Origin: Oscillospiraceae bacterium Zagget12
GTDB taxonomy: Bacteria; Bacillota; Clostridia; UBA1381
NCBI GenBank assembly: GCA_001941225.1
Contig: MSHM01000005.1
Span: forward strand, 1-64,000
Direction: 5' to 3'
Length of the DNA stretch: 64,000 nucleotides
Shown: positions 24,104 to 34,247 of the stretch, piece after piece
Position numbering within the stretch: position 1 is the stretch's first letter
Layout: each line of letters starts with the position of its first letter
Made by a program: the position numbers and the translations under genes
Notes under the pieces: model-generated
What the model saw: the letters and a program-made list of their open reading frames with translations, nothing else
What the model was told of the DNA's origin: nothing
Database searches by the model: none

Positions 24104-27058
24104 TTATTTGCCCCAAGCGACAAGTACTAACGCTATATCCCTCGAGTCAATCTTACCGTCACGGTTAAGGTCTTTGCCGAGATATGTGTTTGTCGGTTTT
24201 GATGTCAAATCTTTCGCCTCGTAGCCGAAGAATGACGTAACCGCCGACAGGTCGTAAAGGTTGATTGACTTGTCATTTTCAATATCACCCGCAAGGAATG
24301 TTATATCCGTTTTTGAGCTTGTATCTGCTGTGCCGTCGTAATATACAACCGGAATGGAGTTATCCATAGGGTTGTTCCATACGTTCACGGTTGCCGCTGC
24401 CACGCCGGACTCTGGAAGTACGGTTGCCGAGCAGGTTCTGTAGCCGCTGCCGGTGAATGTCAGAGTCGCGCTGTAACCCGCCGCTACTTCCGTTTCAATA
24501 ACATAGCCGTAGTAATCATAGTCGGGAGTGTTCGGAGTAACATATGTTACAGTGGTGCCGGTTTTTGTTGATGAACCGTTGCTGCCGAGAGCGATTGTTT
24601 CATCGGCAAGGTATCTTTCATCAATATTGTTGTTCACCTCCACTGCCATATCGGTGTACGCCGCCGTCTGCGAATAAACCCTGTTCGGGAATTTTACGTT
24701 TATTGTGAGCGGAACAAGCTCCGGCTTGATTTCGTTCTCAACCGGCATAACGGTGGAAAGAGTAAGGTTGCCTTCCGTTTCGGAAAATTCAACTCTTACG
24801 CCGCTGCCTGAATCGCAGTTTATAACATTATCATAGCTCGTATCAAGTCCGAGTGAATAGTAACCCAAGCCGTTTATGGTAACGGTGCCGAGAGTTATTT
24901 CACTGCCGGTCAAGCTGCTCGCGTTCGTGCCGTCCATATTGAATTCATATACGCCGCTGCCGTAATTGATTAATCCTATGTAGTCGTCTGTGTTAGCCGT
25001 TACGGTAAGAGCGTCTATTTTTGTTATATCGCACGCCGTGCTGTCCGTTTGATTAGAGTTAAGCACAAACTTAAGCTGCGCCGACAGGAATTTGTCAATT
25101 TGAGTGCCGCTCGGCGCTGTGAGAACAATGTCGTATACGCCGGTAGTTGTTGTTTCCTCGAGCGAAATAGTGATTGAGTCCGCTGTCGGAACAAGCTGAA
25201 CCACGTTGCCGCTGTCCGCGAGTGATACGCTGTACGCGCTGAGGTCGCTTGTGAAATATTGCGTGTAATCCGCGGTGTTTTCACCGGTTACGGCAACAGG
25301 GGCTGTATCCGTTGGTTCGGTTTCTGTCGTAACACCGATTTTTGCACCGGTGGTAAGTGATGTATCTACTGTAATTGTTTTATTACTCGGTAAATATACA
25401 TTATTTGATGTTGTTTCGTCAAGCAATGTGTTGCCTGTTATAACAGGATTGTCGGAAACTTTAAATATTGTATCAGTATATTTTGTAGGATCATAATATC
25501 TTACATAAATACCGCCACCACTGGTTGCTTTGTTACCTGTTATATTTCCGCCGGTTAATGTAAAGATGCCATCTCTGATACCTTCATCACTATCAAGATA
25601 AACACCACCGCCTAAACTATCTGCACTGTTACCGCTTATATTTCCGCCTGTCATTTTAAATTCACCATAACGGACGTAAACTCCGCCGCCATCTGTTGCG
25701 CTATTACCTGTTATATTACCGTCTGTAATTTCAGCATAGCCATCACTGTCGCTTATATCCAAACCACCGCCATATCGCGCACTGTTGCCGCTTATATTTC
25801 CGCCTGTCATTTTTAAATAGCCGGTTTCAACGTGTATTCCGCCGCCTGAAGCTGAACTATTCTTGGTAATGGTACCGTTATTCATTTCAAAGTAACCGTA
25901 TACATTATTTACATAAACACCGCCACCCTGTCTACTTGCGGCATTTCCAATGATAGTACCGTCATTCATTTTAAATGTACCACTATCTGAATACACACCG
26001 CCGCCGTATGTTGCGGTATTTGCATATGAATCATCATCACCACCTATAGTGCCGCCGGTCATTATAAATTCAGAGTGGGTAGTTACATACACACCGCCGC
26101 CCCATGTCGCAGTATTGCCGCTGATTTCGCCGTTTTCCATGGTGAATGTAGCATAATCATTATCATCTTCGCCGAAAAGGCATACATCGCCACCGTCATT
26201 GGTTGCCGTATTGTCGCTAATTTTAGAGGTGCCATTCATTATAAAATTAGTGTCTCCTTCCATATACACACCGCCGCCGCTTTGGTTGGCGCTGTTGCCG
26301 GTGATTGTGGCATCGCCGGACATTGTAAGTGTACCATGATTGTCATCATCGTCACCGTAAAGGTATACACCGCCGCCGGAGGTTGTTGCGGTATTACCGC
26401 TGATTGTGCCGCCTTCAATTTCAACAAAGCCTCTTTCAAATACAGCTATGCCTCCACCATTGTCACTTGCAGTATTGCCGCTGATTGAACCGCCGGTCAT
26501 TGTGAAGTATGATTCACGATAATCAGTATCACCACTGACAGTTACGCCGCCGCCATTATCGGCTGACTTATTGCCGGTTATATTACCGCCCTCCATTGTA
26601 AAGTGACCCCATTCACATACATTAATACCACCGCCTGAGTATAAGTTATTACCACCGGTAATAGCACCCTGTTCTGAAATGACATTACTGCTTGTATCTG
26701 TAAGTGTAAAATAACCCTCTTCGTTTGTAGTTGTATCTCCCATTACGTATATTACACTGCCGCCATTCACAGCGCTGCTACTTGACAAGCCTCTATCTAT
26801 AGTATGTCCGTTCAAGTCAAGAGTTATATTGTCGCCTGCCAAAACTTGAAGTTGGCTGCTTATGGTCGCATCCTCATACATAGTAATTGTCGCCTCGTCC
26901 GCTGCCGTTGCCTTGTCCCATGCATTGGTTAGAGTAGAATAATTTTCTGTACCGCCGGATGTTTCTACATAAAATCCCGTTTCCGCGAACGCGATTGTCG
27001 GCAGTAGGGAACATACCATCGACAGAGCCACCAAAGCCCCTAAAATTTTTTTCTTCAT
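24104..27058 (-). CDS. Secreted beta-helix repeat protein with C-terminal dockerin
   Basis: The 984-residue product has a signal peptide (about 1-25, ending AFA), a long array of imperfect repeats of the form GGGVYV..F.MTGGNISGNSA (roughly residues 95-570) that predict a right-handed parallel beta-helix, a central beta-rich region, and a C-terminal type I dockerin. The dockerin has two calcium-loop repeats: DIENDKSINLYDL and DLNRDGKIDSRDI. By family knowledge dockerins bind cohesins on scaffoldins, so the protein is probably delivered to a cell-surface enzyme complex. No catalytic residues of a known lyase are obvious; it may be an adhesin or a polysaccharide-binding helix. AGGAGG precedes ATG. 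Confidence 0.85.
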   Translation of the reverse strand: MKKKILGALVALSMVCSLLPTIAFAETGFYVETSGGTENYSTLTNAWDKATAADEATITMYEDATISSQLQVLAGDNITLDLNGHTIDRGLSSSSAVNGGSVIYVMGDTTTNEEGYFTLTDTSSNVISEQGAITGGNNLYSGGGINVCEWGHFTMEGGNITGNKSADNGGGVTVSGDTDYRESYFTMTGGSISGNTASDNGGGIAVFERGFVEIEGGTISGNTATTSGGGVYLYGDDDDNHGTLTMSGDATITGNSANQSGGGVYMEGDTNFIMNGTSKISDNTATNDGGDVCLFGEDDNDYATFTMENGEISGNTATWGGGVYVTTHSEFIMTGGTIGGDDDSYANTATYGGGVYSDSGTFKMNDGTIIGNAASRQGGGVYVNNVYGYFEMNNGTITKNSSASGGGIHVETGYLKMTGGNISGNSARYGGGLDISDSDGYAEITDGNITGNSATDGGGVYVRYGEFKMTGGNISGNSADSLGGGVYLDSDEGIRDGIFTLTGGNITGNKATSGGGIYVRYYDPTKYTDTIFKVSDNPVITGNTLLDETTSNNVYLPSNKTITVDTSLTTGAKIGVTTETEPTDTAPVAVTGENTADYTQYFTSDLSAYSVSLADSGNVVQLVPTADSITISLEETTTTGVYDIVLTAPSGTQIDKFLSAQLKFVLNSNQTDSTACDITKIDALTVTANTDDYIGLINYGSGVYEFNMDGTNASSLTGSEITLGTVTINGLGYYSLGLDTSYDNVINCDSGSGVRVEFSETEGNLTLSTVMPVENEIKPELVPLTINVKFPNRVYSQTAAYTDMAVEVNNNIDERYLADETIALGSNGSSTKTGTTVTYVTPNTPDYDYYGYVIETEVAAGYSATLTFTGSGYRTCSATVLPESGVAAATVNVWNNPMDNSIPVVYYDGTADTSSKTDITFLAGDIENDKSINLYDLSAVTSFFGYEAKDLTSKPTNTYLGKDLNRDGKIDSRDIALVLVAWGK

Positions 27059-27122
27059 AAGCTGTTCCTCCTAAAAGATATATAATTTTGATATTTTGAT
27101 ACGCGCGCATTTTTTTAGAAAT

Positions 27123-27154
27123 AAAAAAGTGCGTTTCCAACCGAAAACGCACTT
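27123..27154 (-). terminator. Terminator-like hairpin in the leader of the dockerin gene
   Basis: On the minus strand AAGTGCGTTT/AAACGCACTT (27127-27136/27145-27154) is followed by a U tract. It lies about 65 nt upstream of the start codon, so it is either an attenuator for this gene or the end of a small upstream transcript. Confidence 0.6.
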
Positions 27155-27224
27155 AAAAATGCGATGCTCGGATTGTTACCACACAATTCTCAACATATCA
27201 AAATTATACATTTTCAAGATGGCG

Positions 27225-27325
27225 CAATTCGCGCCGCGTACAGCATAATGTATTTTTTTATATTAAGAGCATGCACTTTTAACGTATGTTAAAAATACAT
27301 TACGCTGCGATTCGCGCAAAAAAAC
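27225..27325. repeat. Long imperfect palindrome
   Basis: CAGCATAATGTATTTTT (27241-27257) and AAAAATACATTACGCTG (27291-27307) are inverted repeats with one mismatch, and the similarity continues outward through TTCGCGC/GCGAATCGCG-like sequence, giving arms near 28-30 bp around a 33-nt loop. No ORF is present. It resembles a small palindromic repeat or MITE-like element. Confidence 0.5.
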
Positions 27326-27339
27326 TGCACAAAAATAAT

Positions 27340-27382
27340 ATTAAGAATTATGTGGTAAAAATATAATATCACAATTCTTAAT
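27340..27382. repeat. Second inverted repeat in the same spacer
   Basis: ATTAAGAATT-A-TGTG (27340-27354) pairs with CACAATTCTTAAT (27370-27382) apart from one bulge. Being A+T-rich without a U tract, it could be an operator or a relic of the neighbouring palindrome. Apart from these hairpins and the PL11 terminator nothing else is seen in 27059-27516. Confidence 0.4.
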
Positions 27383-27468
27383 AAAACGCAAGAGCTTTTT
27401 GTAAAAAATACCGATTTTTTTTGTATCAAAAGCAATAGATTTTTGTACTAATGTACTTTATGTAAACC

Positions 27469-27494
27469 AAAAAGGAGCCTTTCGGCTCCCTTTT
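27469..27494 (-). terminator. Terminator of the rhamnogalacturonan lyase gene
   Basis: GGAGCC-TTTC-GGCTCC (27474-27489) with flanking A and T runs; the U tract for the minus strand is 27469-27473. Confidence 0.9.
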
Positions 27495-27516
27495 GACCTT
27501 TAATCAATACCGTATC

Positions 27517-30500
27517 TTATTTTATCAATATATTGTCAATGTATACCACAGCGGTTTGTGAGCTGCTTACATAGTCCTGCTTAAACGCTATCGTCGAAAG
27601 CACTGTCGAGCCTGCGCTGACGCTGAGCGCCGTACTGCTTACGCTCGTACCGTCGGCGTAGTAGATGTTTCTCGTATAGCCTGTGCCGTCATATACAAGC
27701 TCGTAGGTGTACCAAGTGTCGTTTGAAAGGCTTAGAGCGGACGTCGAAAGCGTGTCTATGACCGTTTTCGCATCGTTTTGCAGCTCGACATACGGTGTGT
27801 TCGCGCTTGTCGGGAAACATATCTCAAACGAAATCGTTTGCTTTTCCTCCGTTGATACCGGATTGTTAAGCGTCATATAGATTTGGTTATAGGTATTTCT
27901 GTCGTCATAAATTCCCGCGTTTACATATAGGTAATTATTCTCTTCATCGGTGTTTATTGCAAAGCCGAAGGTATTGTCACTGTACCAAGGACCGTTATCC
28001 GCTTGAATAGTGTTATAGGTCACAAACTCGTCCGCGAGAGTGCCTGCCGCCGATGTGCTTTGCATAAGCAGATTGCCGCCGGCATATTCCGCGTAGAAAT
28101 CCTCCTCAAAGGTTACCTCGTCGCCCGTTTCTATAATTTCATACGTGATATTGTGCAGCTCGGCGTATTCCTGAGCGGTCGAGCCTTCATAGCATACGAT
28201 TGTAATACCGTCGGGGAATATAGCATCACTGTCCGCAAACTCGATGGTTTTGCTGTAAATGTATATCTTGCTCGTGGACGGAGCGTCTTTAAATGCGCCG
28301 TCCGCGATTGACGCTACCTCCGTGTCGCCGTCATAGAGCGGAATTATAATTTCCTCATCAGTGCCGCTGTAGCCGGTAACAACTCCGTTTTCGATTGTGA
28401 TACCCGACTTAACGGTTACCGTTGCTGTTTTGGTATATGTGCCCTGCGCTCCGGTGTACGTAACGGTAACGGTTTGCGCGCCCGTTTTCATACTGTCATA
28501 GTCGGAAACGGTGAAACCGGTAACAGACTTTGTCGTTTCGTCCGCATAGACAAGGCTGACCTCAAAATCCGATTTGTCGATTTCCTCGCCTACGGAATAC
28601 TCGTCTTGAAGGAGATTTACATCAATACCGCTTTCGCCGATTACGTTTACGGTGTAGGTCGCCGATTGTCCGAGATATTTTACGGTTATTGTCTGCTCGC
28701 CCGATGTTAGCGGGTCATAGCCGGAAATGCTGTAATTTGTAACGGCTCTGTCGTCTGCGTCACTGTAATTCGCTGTTACCGTAAGACCGTCCGTGCTGAA
28801 CTCATCGCCGACATAGTATTCGGTTTTTGACGGAGCTACTGTTATTCCGGTAAGAGTGCCGTAGAACACGTCCTCGGATAGGTAGAATCCTACGTGCGGC
28901 GGCTGATTGTACGCCGTCTGCTCCGCCGCTACGCCGCTGCGGTATACGGGGTCGTGCATAAGGGTTTTAATCTTGTAGTCCGTCTCGGTTGTGGTTGTGA
29001 ATACTCTAAGTGCCGTGCCGTCCGATGTCGGATATACAAGCTCCTCGCGCCAGTCGCCGAACAGGTCAGCCTGCAACGCGGGATTGGCTTTTGTGCCGTT
29101 GATTTGAACGCAGTTGTAATTGCCGGCGTTGAATATGGTATTAAACGAGCTGCCGCCCCAAGAGGTCACCGTGGTGCCGTCCAAAAGCTCATCATATAAA
29201 TCACCGTCCCAGAATACGCGGAAATTGGTACCGCCGGTGGTGCTTGCTTTTGTAAACACATCGCCGCCCTCGGCAATATATGTGCCGATTCCCGACGCGG
29301 CGGTTATCTGATAATATCCGCCCTGACCGGTATTTACCATTGTTCCTCTGCCGGTGTCGCTGGTCGCGGAAATGTGGTGAATAATCTCACCGGTTGCCGC
29401 GTCGATTACGGAGCATCCGTAATCCAAGGTAACCTCGGTATCGCCCAAAGTATTCGTTCCGTCGCCGTCCTCATGAACGGTGAAGAACTCAAAGCCCTCG
29501 TGTGTCGGGTCGTAATCTCCTATATGCAAAGCGTCGCCGTGTTCGAGATATGTACACCATTTTGCCTTAAATTCGTTGTCGTCGGTTACCTCCATACAGA
29601 GCGCGCCTGTGATAAACTCGTCCTTGCCGTCGTTGTCAACGTCCGCAACGGTACAGTTGTGGTTGCCCTGACCCACATATTGATACGCGCCGCTGTAATA
29701 GCCGGGCTGACCGCTTTGCGTATCAAAACGGTAATCGGGGGAAAGCGTTTCGCCGTCAAAGCTTATGCCGGCAATGCTTGTGCGCTGTTTGCCGTTTCTG
29801 CCGAAGTAGTAGCCGCGCAGATATACCGCATAAGGTCTTTCTCCGTCAAGATACGCAACGTCCGCTATAAAGCGGTTCGAGCGGTTGCCGAAGTCGTCGC
29901 CGTAGTCCACACCGCTTGCGCTGCCGCGAGAGGTCGGGAGGTCGATAGTGTCCACCGCAACGCCCGTTTCACCGTTAAATACCGTTAAAAATTCCTCACC
30001 GGTTATGATGCGTCCGTCGCCTCTGTAATCAGCCTCAGCGTTTTCCTGGTCGGTAAACGCGGCGATGTCGCTGTCGGACGAGCAGCCTGTAACATAGCTG
30101 CCCTCGCCGTCGGTTGAGCCGAGAGAGGTCTGAACCATTACTTCGGCTTTGCCGTCAAGGTCAAAGTCGTATACAAGGAATTGCGCGGTGTGCGCACTGG
30201 AGTATACATTTTTGCCGAGATTTATGTCGTTTGTCCACAGCTTTGTGCCGTCCAATTTGTAAGCCGCAAGGCGAACCGTTCCCGAATATGCTATATCCCC
30301 GGGTGAGCCTACGTCCTTTTCGGATGATGTCCATTTTACGACTATTTCATATTCGCCGTCGCCGTCAAGGTCGCCGGTTGAACAGTCGGCAGGGAAGAAA
30401 GAAGCGGTGTAAAGCTCCTCTCCGCTCGGACTGTAGATTGTTTCGTCCTCGGGAACATCGAGCGCGATGTCAAAATAGCTGTTTGACAGCACAGAAACTT

Positions 30501-31095
30501 CGCCCGCCGTCGTATTTTCCGCCGGAGCCATATCGTCCCAAATAAACGCTTTATCAACCTCAAAGTCGGCGGTGAACGTGCTTGATCCCGTTTCGGTTAT
30601 GTCGAATTTATTCACCTTTTCAAGCGCACCGCTGTCATCGTATTTCGCGGCGTAAACGTCAAGAAAGGTATTTTGAGTGTATACATTTATTTTGGTTTTG
30701 TCGTTTTCGTCTATGCTGATTGTTGTTTCTGTGCTTTCGCCGGACGGAACAACCGAGTATGTGCTTGCCGTTGTACCGTTTGTGTCAACGTAATTTGTGG
30801 TGTTCGATTCGGTCGCTATTTTTTCGCCGTCGCGGTAAATGTCAAACGACACGTTTGAATCCGCGCTGCCGAAAATCGCGTCCTCACTGTCTAAAAGGCG
30901 CCAGCTTAAATATACGCCGTTGCTTGTTTTGACCGCCACAAGTCCGCGGTCAAGCTTTTCCATTTCGCGAGTGTAGGTATCCGCATTGCCATAGGAGTAG
31001 GAATAGCTTACGGATTCTGTTTTGTCTGCGGCAAACGCGGGAATGGCGCCGAGCGCCAATGTAGCGGATAGTGCCGCACTGATAACTTTTTTCAT
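27517..31095 (-). CDS. Rhamnogalacturonan lyase (PL11) with Ig-like and C-terminal accessory domains
   Basis: A 1192-residue secreted enzyme that cleaves the rhamnose-galacturonate backbone of rhamnogalacturonan I by beta-elimination. Signal peptide at 1-22. The PL11 region runs to about residue 750: it starts RGLVAVKTSNGVYLSWRLL and ends with the hallmark ADLFGDWREELVYPT, RVFTTT and QTAYNQPPHVGFYL. Two bacterial Ig-like repeats follow (SKTEYYVGDEFSTDGLTV and LQDEYSVGEEIDKSDFEV), then a short leucine-rich/BspA-like segment (TEVASIADGAFKDAP), and a ~200-residue beta-sandwich that is probably carbohydrate-binding. PL11 enzymes are usually about 600 residues, so half of this protein is accessory. 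It points to pectin use. Confidence 0.92.
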   Translation of the reverse strand: MKKVISAALSATLALGAIPAFAADKTESVSYSYSYGNADTYTREMEKLDRGLVAVKTSNGVYLSWRLLDSEDAIFGSADSNVSFDIYRDGEKIATESNTTNYVDTNGTTASTYSVVPSGESTETTISIDENDKTKINVYTQNTFLDVYAAKYDDSGALEKVNKFDITETGSSTFTADFEVDKAFIWDDMAPAENTTAGEVSVLSNSYFDIALDVPEDETIYSPSGEELYTASFFPADCSTGDLDGDGEYEIVVKWTSSEKDVGSPGDIAYSGTVRLAAYKLDGTKLWTNDINLGKNVYSSAHTAQFLVYDFDLDGKAEVMVQTSLGSTDGEGSYVTGCSSDSDIAAFTDQENAEADYRGDGRIITGEEFLTVFNGETGVAVDTIDLPTSRGSASGVDYGDDFGNRSNRFIADVAYLDGERPYAVYLRGYYFGRNGKQRTSIAGISFDGETLSPDYRFDTQSGQPGYYSGAYQYVGQGNHNCTVADVDNDGKDEFITGALCMEVTDDNEFKAKWCTYLEHGDALHIGDYDPTHEGFEFFTVHEDGDGTNTLGDTEVTLDYGCSVIDAATGEIIHHISATSDTGRGTMVNTGQGGYYQITAASGIGTYIAEGGDVFTKASTTGGTNFRVFWDGDLYDELLDGTTVTSWGGSSFNTIFNAGNYNCVQINGTKANPALQADLFGDWREELVYPTSDGTALRVFTTTTETDYKIKTLMHDPVYRSGVAAEQTAYNQPPHVGFYLSEDVFYGTLTGITVAPSKTEYYVGDEFSTDGLTVTANYSDADDRAVTNYSISGYDPLTSGEQTITVKYLGQSATYTVNVIGESGIDVNLLQDEYSVGEEIDKSDFEVSLVYADETTKSVTGFTVSDYDSMKTGAQTVTVTYTGAQGTYTKTATVTVKSGITIENGVVTGYSGTDEEIIIPLYDGDTEVASIADGAFKDAPSTSKIYIYSKTIEFADSDAIFPDGITIVCYEGSTAQEYAELHNITYEIIETGDEVTFEEDFYAEYAGGNLLMQSTSAAGTLADEFVTYNTIQADNGPWYSDNTFGFAINTDEENNYLYVNAGIYDDRNTYNQIYMTLNNPVSTEEKQTISFEICFPTSANTPYVELQNDAKTVIDTLSTSALSLSNDTWYTYELVYDGTGYTRNIYYADGTSVSSTALSVSAGSTVLSTIAFKQDYVSSSQTAVVYIDNILIK

Positions 31096-31237
31096 ATGAA
31101 ACCTCTTTTCTCTTTTTACTTTTAGATCTACTTTTTCTCTCTACTTATTTAATATAATATCATAATAACGCGGTAAAATACAGTAAAATAACAGATATTT
31201 TAGTTTAAATTGACGGCTAATAACAGGTTAAAGAGGC

Positions 31238-31276
31238 AAAAAGAAAACACTGATAACCAAAATGATTATCAGTGTT
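31238..31276 (-). terminator. Terminator of tRNA-Glu
   Basis: AACACTGATAA/TTATCAGTGTT (31246-31256/31266-31276) with a U tract on the minus strand, just downstream of the tRNA gene. Confidence 0.88.
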
Positions 31277-31281
31277 TGTTT

Positions 31282-31356
31282 TGGTGACCCGTGCGGGAAT
31301 CGAACCCGCGTTGCCGGCGTGAGAGGCCGGAGTCTTAACCGCTTGACCAACGGGCC
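31282..31356 (-). tRNA. tRNA-Glu (CUC)
   Basis: The minus strand folds into a full cloverleaf: acceptor GGCCCGT/ACGGGTC, D arm with GGTCAAGCGGTTAAGAC, anticodon stem CCGGC/GCCGG with loop CTCTCAC (anticodon CTC), T arm GCGGGTTCGATTCCCGC, and an encoded CCA. It stands alone, with its own terminator. Confidence 0.95.
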
Positions 31357-31432
31357 GTCAGCTTTTATATATTACCACAAAAAAATATGTTTGTCAATAC
31401 CAAAAAGCAAAAAAATTTGTATTTCGGAGAAA

Positions 31433-32617
31433 TTAATCTCTGAAATACAAATCTCTTGTATAAACCTTGCTTATCACATCATCAAGCTCACGGCTGTACC
31501 TGTTCGCTATAATAACGTCTGAAACCTGCTTAAAACGCTGTAAATCGTTTATGACCTCAGAATTAAAAAATTCCGTTTCGTTTAGCGACGGCTCGTAGAT
31601 TACGAGCTTAATTCCGTTTTCGGCAATTTTGCTCATAACGCCCTGAATGGAGGATTGACGGAAATTATCGCTGCCGGATTTCATCATAAGGCGGTACACG
31701 CCGACAACATCGGGTTTTTTCTCTATTATCCTCTCGGCTATAAAATCCTTTCTTGTTTTGTTGGATTCAACTATGGCGGCGATAAGATTTTCGGGAACTT
31801 TGTCAAAATTTGCCAGCAGCTGTTTTGTATCCTTCGGCAGGCAGTATCCGCCGTAGCCGAATGACGGATTGTTATAGTGCATACCTATCCTCGGGTCAAG
31901 ACCGACACCCTCGATAATCTGTTTAGTGTCCAGACCTCTTATTTCCGCGTATGTATCAAGCTCGTTGAAATATGCTACGCGCAGGGCGAGATATGTGTTC
32001 GCGAAAAGCTTTATTGCCTCCGCCTCTGTCAGGTCTGTAAGCAGCATAGGAATGTCCTGCTTTATTGCGCCGCCGGCAAGCGTTTCGGCAAATTCGCGCG
32101 CCTTTTGCTTAGCCGCCGCCGATGAGCCGACAACTATCCTTGACGGATACAGATTGTCATAAAGAGCTTTGCCCTCGCGCAGAAATTCGGGGGAGAAAAG
32201 TATATTATCCGTATTGTATTTTTCGCATATAAGCCTTGTATATCCCACGGGTACTGTTGATTTGATGATTATAACAGCGTCCTTGTTGTACTTAAAAGCC
32301 AGCTCTATTACATTTTCCACCGACGATGTGTCGAAATAATTTTTCTTTTCGTCATAATCGGTCGGCGTGGCGATGATGATGAAATCAGCGTTTGAATAGG
32401 CATACTCCGCGTCGGTGGTCGCGATAAGGTCAAGAGCCTTATTGCTCAGATAATTTTCTATTTCGGCATCGATAATCGGAGATTGCTTATTATTAATCAT
32501 ATCAACCCTTTCGGGAATAATATCTACCGCGATGACCCTGTTATTCTGAGCAAGCAGGATTGCGTTTGAAAGTCCGACGTAACCCGTTCCCGCCACCGCT
32601 ATGGTTTTCTTTTTCAT
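31433..32617 (-). CDS. ugd: UDP-glucose 6-dehydrogenase
   Basis: Oxidises UDP-glucose to UDP-glucuronate, a precursor for capsule or exopolysaccharide. The 394-residue product has the Rossmann motif [29 protein letters not shown], and the catalytic-cysteine segment [15 protein letters not shown]. Length and motifs fit Ugd rather than the UDP-ManNAc enzyme. It is downstream of a flippase and a glycosyltransferase on the same strand, forming a small surface-polysaccharide cluster. GGGAGG precedes ATG. Confidence 0.92.
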   Translation of the reverse strand: MKKKTIAVAGTGYVGLSNAILLAQNNRVIAVDIIPERVDMINNKQSPIIDAEIENYLSNKALDLIATTDAEYAYSNADFIIIATPTDYDEKKNYFDTSSVENVIELAFKYNKDAVIIIKSTVPVGYTRLICEKYNTDNILFSPEFLREGKALYDNLYPSRIVVGSSAAAKQKAREFAETLAGGAIKQDIPMLLTDLTEAEAIKLFANTYLALRVAYFNELDTYAEIRGLDTKQIIEGVGLDPRIGMHYNNPSFGYGGYCLPKDTKQLLANFDKVPENLIAAIVESNKTRKDFIAERIIEKKPDVVGVYRLMMKSGSDNFRQSSIQGVMSKIAENGIKLVIYEPSLNETEFFNSEVINDLQRFKQVSDVIIANRYSRELDDVISKVYTRDLYFRD

Positions 32618-32673
32618 TTAAATCCTCCCTTTGCCGCTGAATACGGCACAATATGTATCGCGTGAATTTCGCT

Positions 32674-34221
32674 TTATGATTCTTTTCGTAATCTGCTTGA
32701 TATAATACCTTTTACAAATCCGACGGCGCCGTTCATCTCATCACTGCGGAAAAAGAAAATCAAAGCCGCGGCTATGCTTATCACCGAGGAAATAAGTCCG
32801 TTTGCGATAAATCTCACAATATCGCCGTTTGGCGTGATATTATTGCAGATAATATACGAAACTGTCATTGACACGACGGCGGATAAAAGCATTTTTACCC
32901 ATGTAAAATAATATCTGCGCGCCGAGGTGGACAGCCTGTCCCTGTGGAGCAGGCGTATTTTCAGAAACACCTGCACGAGCTGGGATATTGCCGTGCCGCC
33001 GAATATGCCGTACATACCCAAATCATGCGAGCCGAGCGCGTAACCCGCCGCCAGGGATATGACAAGATTTACGCCGCTGCCTATGATTGATATGTTTTTA
33101 TCCTTTGAAAACAAACCCGATGCCTCAAGTGACTGCCAAAGCGGGTCCTTTGCTATGTACAGGAATATATTAAAGGAGCATATCGCTATAACGCCCACCG
33201 GCATTGTGTACCGTTCGCCAATCCACATTTTCACAAAGGTGGACGCGCACATAAACAGGCAGGTTGAAACCCAAATTGCAAAGACATAGAATAAAAATGT
33301 CAAATTATTCAAGGTTTTTCGGATATGCGCCGACTTCTCTGTCGCGAACAAATTTCCTATGCTTGCGGCAATGCCGCCGCATATTTGACTTTCCAGCTGC
33401 TTTATCGCGCTGAAAATCAATGAGTAATTTGAATAAAATCCTACCTGCAAGGTGCTTATCAATACGGAAATCAGAATATTGTCCGTGGAATTTGTAATCT
33501 GTCCCGACAGCTTTTTTATAAATAAATCCCGCACGTTGGCGAAAATTTTCTTTCTTTCTCGTTTGCTTAAAGACTCTGTTTTTTTATGTATAAACGGATA
33601 CATATGGTCGGCTATGCACGAGCTTATTATATTTGTAGCGAGAGTTATCGCGATTGACGCGGTAAGGTATATAACGTAATTTTGCGTGACGCGCATAATC
33701 ACAATCAAAAGCACCGCGCCCGCCAGCTTTGACGCGATATTCGCGTAATGCAGCACGTATTTTTTTTGGTCGGCGTTGAGCAGCGAGGTCTTGTATGAAA
33801 ACAGGTACGACGATGCCGTTTGAATTACGAACAGGAAGAATATCAGCTGAATATACCTTGTCGGAAAATCTATGTCGCTCACAATGTGCTGAATGAAGAA
33901 TGTGAGCCCTCCGCCGATAAGCAGCGTCACAGACGCGATTATGAGGTACGCCTTTTTATAAAGATTCATAAGCTGGGTGATTTTTTTCTCATCGCGCATA
34001 GCGAGAGGCAGGTAAAGATTATAAATAATCGCGTTACCCACGCCCAGCTCCGCCATTGAAATCATCGCGATAACCTCGTTGAATAAGCCGTTCAGACTTA
34101 TACATTCCCAACCGAGAAAGCGTATCATATATGTTCGCGTAACAAAAGAAACGCTCAAATTGATGAGCTGAAACATAATTCCAAGCGCGATATTCTTTAT
34201 ACTCTTTGAGGTTCTGCCCAT
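32674..34221 (-). CDS. Polysaccharide flippase (Wzx/MATE-like superfamily)
   Basis: A roughly 515-residue protein with 12-14 predicted membrane segments, matching the polysaccharide transport family that flips lipid-linked oligosaccharides (NIALGIMFQLINLSVSFVTRTYMIRFLGWECISLNGLF at the N-terminus, GNAIIYNLYLPLA after). ATG 34221 is chosen because GGAG is 5 nt upstream; the track's ATG 34236 has no good site. It is coupled with a GT2 enzyme upstream and ugd downstream. Confidence 0.85.
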   Translation of the reverse strand: MGRTSKSIKNIALGIMFQLINLSVSFVTRTYMIRFLGWECISLNGLFNEVIAMISMAELGVGNAIIYNLYLPLAMRDEKKITQLMNLYKKAYLIIASVTLLIGGGLTFFIQHIVSDIDFPTRYIQLIFFLFVIQTASSYLFSYKTSLLNADQKKYVLHYANIASKLAGAVLLIVIMRVTQNYVIYLTASIAITLATNIISSCIADHMYPFIHKKTESLSKRERKKIFANVRDLFIKKLSGQITNSTDNILISVLISTLQVGFYSNYSLIFSAIKQLESQICGGIAASIGNLFATEKSAHIRKTLNNLTFLFYVFAIWVSTCLFMCASTFVKMWIGERYTMPVGVIAICSFNIFLYIAKDPLWQSLEASGLFSKDKNISIIGSGVNLVISLAAGYALGSHDLGMYGIFGGTAISQLVQVFLKIRLLHRDRLSTSARRYYFTWVKMLLSAVVSMTVSYIICNNITPNGDIVRFIANGLISSVISIAAALIFFFRSDEMNGAVGFVKGIISSRLRKES

Positions 34222-34247
34222 AATACTCCGACCCATTCCTATGAATT

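Noticed and set aside
26075-26488. 137-aa plus-strand ORF opposite the dockerin gene
   Set aside because: Shadow of the repeat array on the other strand; composition mirrors the GGGVY repeats.
24104-27058. CRISPR-like periodic repeats on the nucleotide level
   Set aside because: The periodicity comes from degenerate coding repeats of a beta-helix protein, not from identical repeats with spacers.
31282-31356. Attachment site of a second element at tRNA-Glu
   Set aside because: No integrase or direct repeat of the tRNA 3' end was seen nearby.
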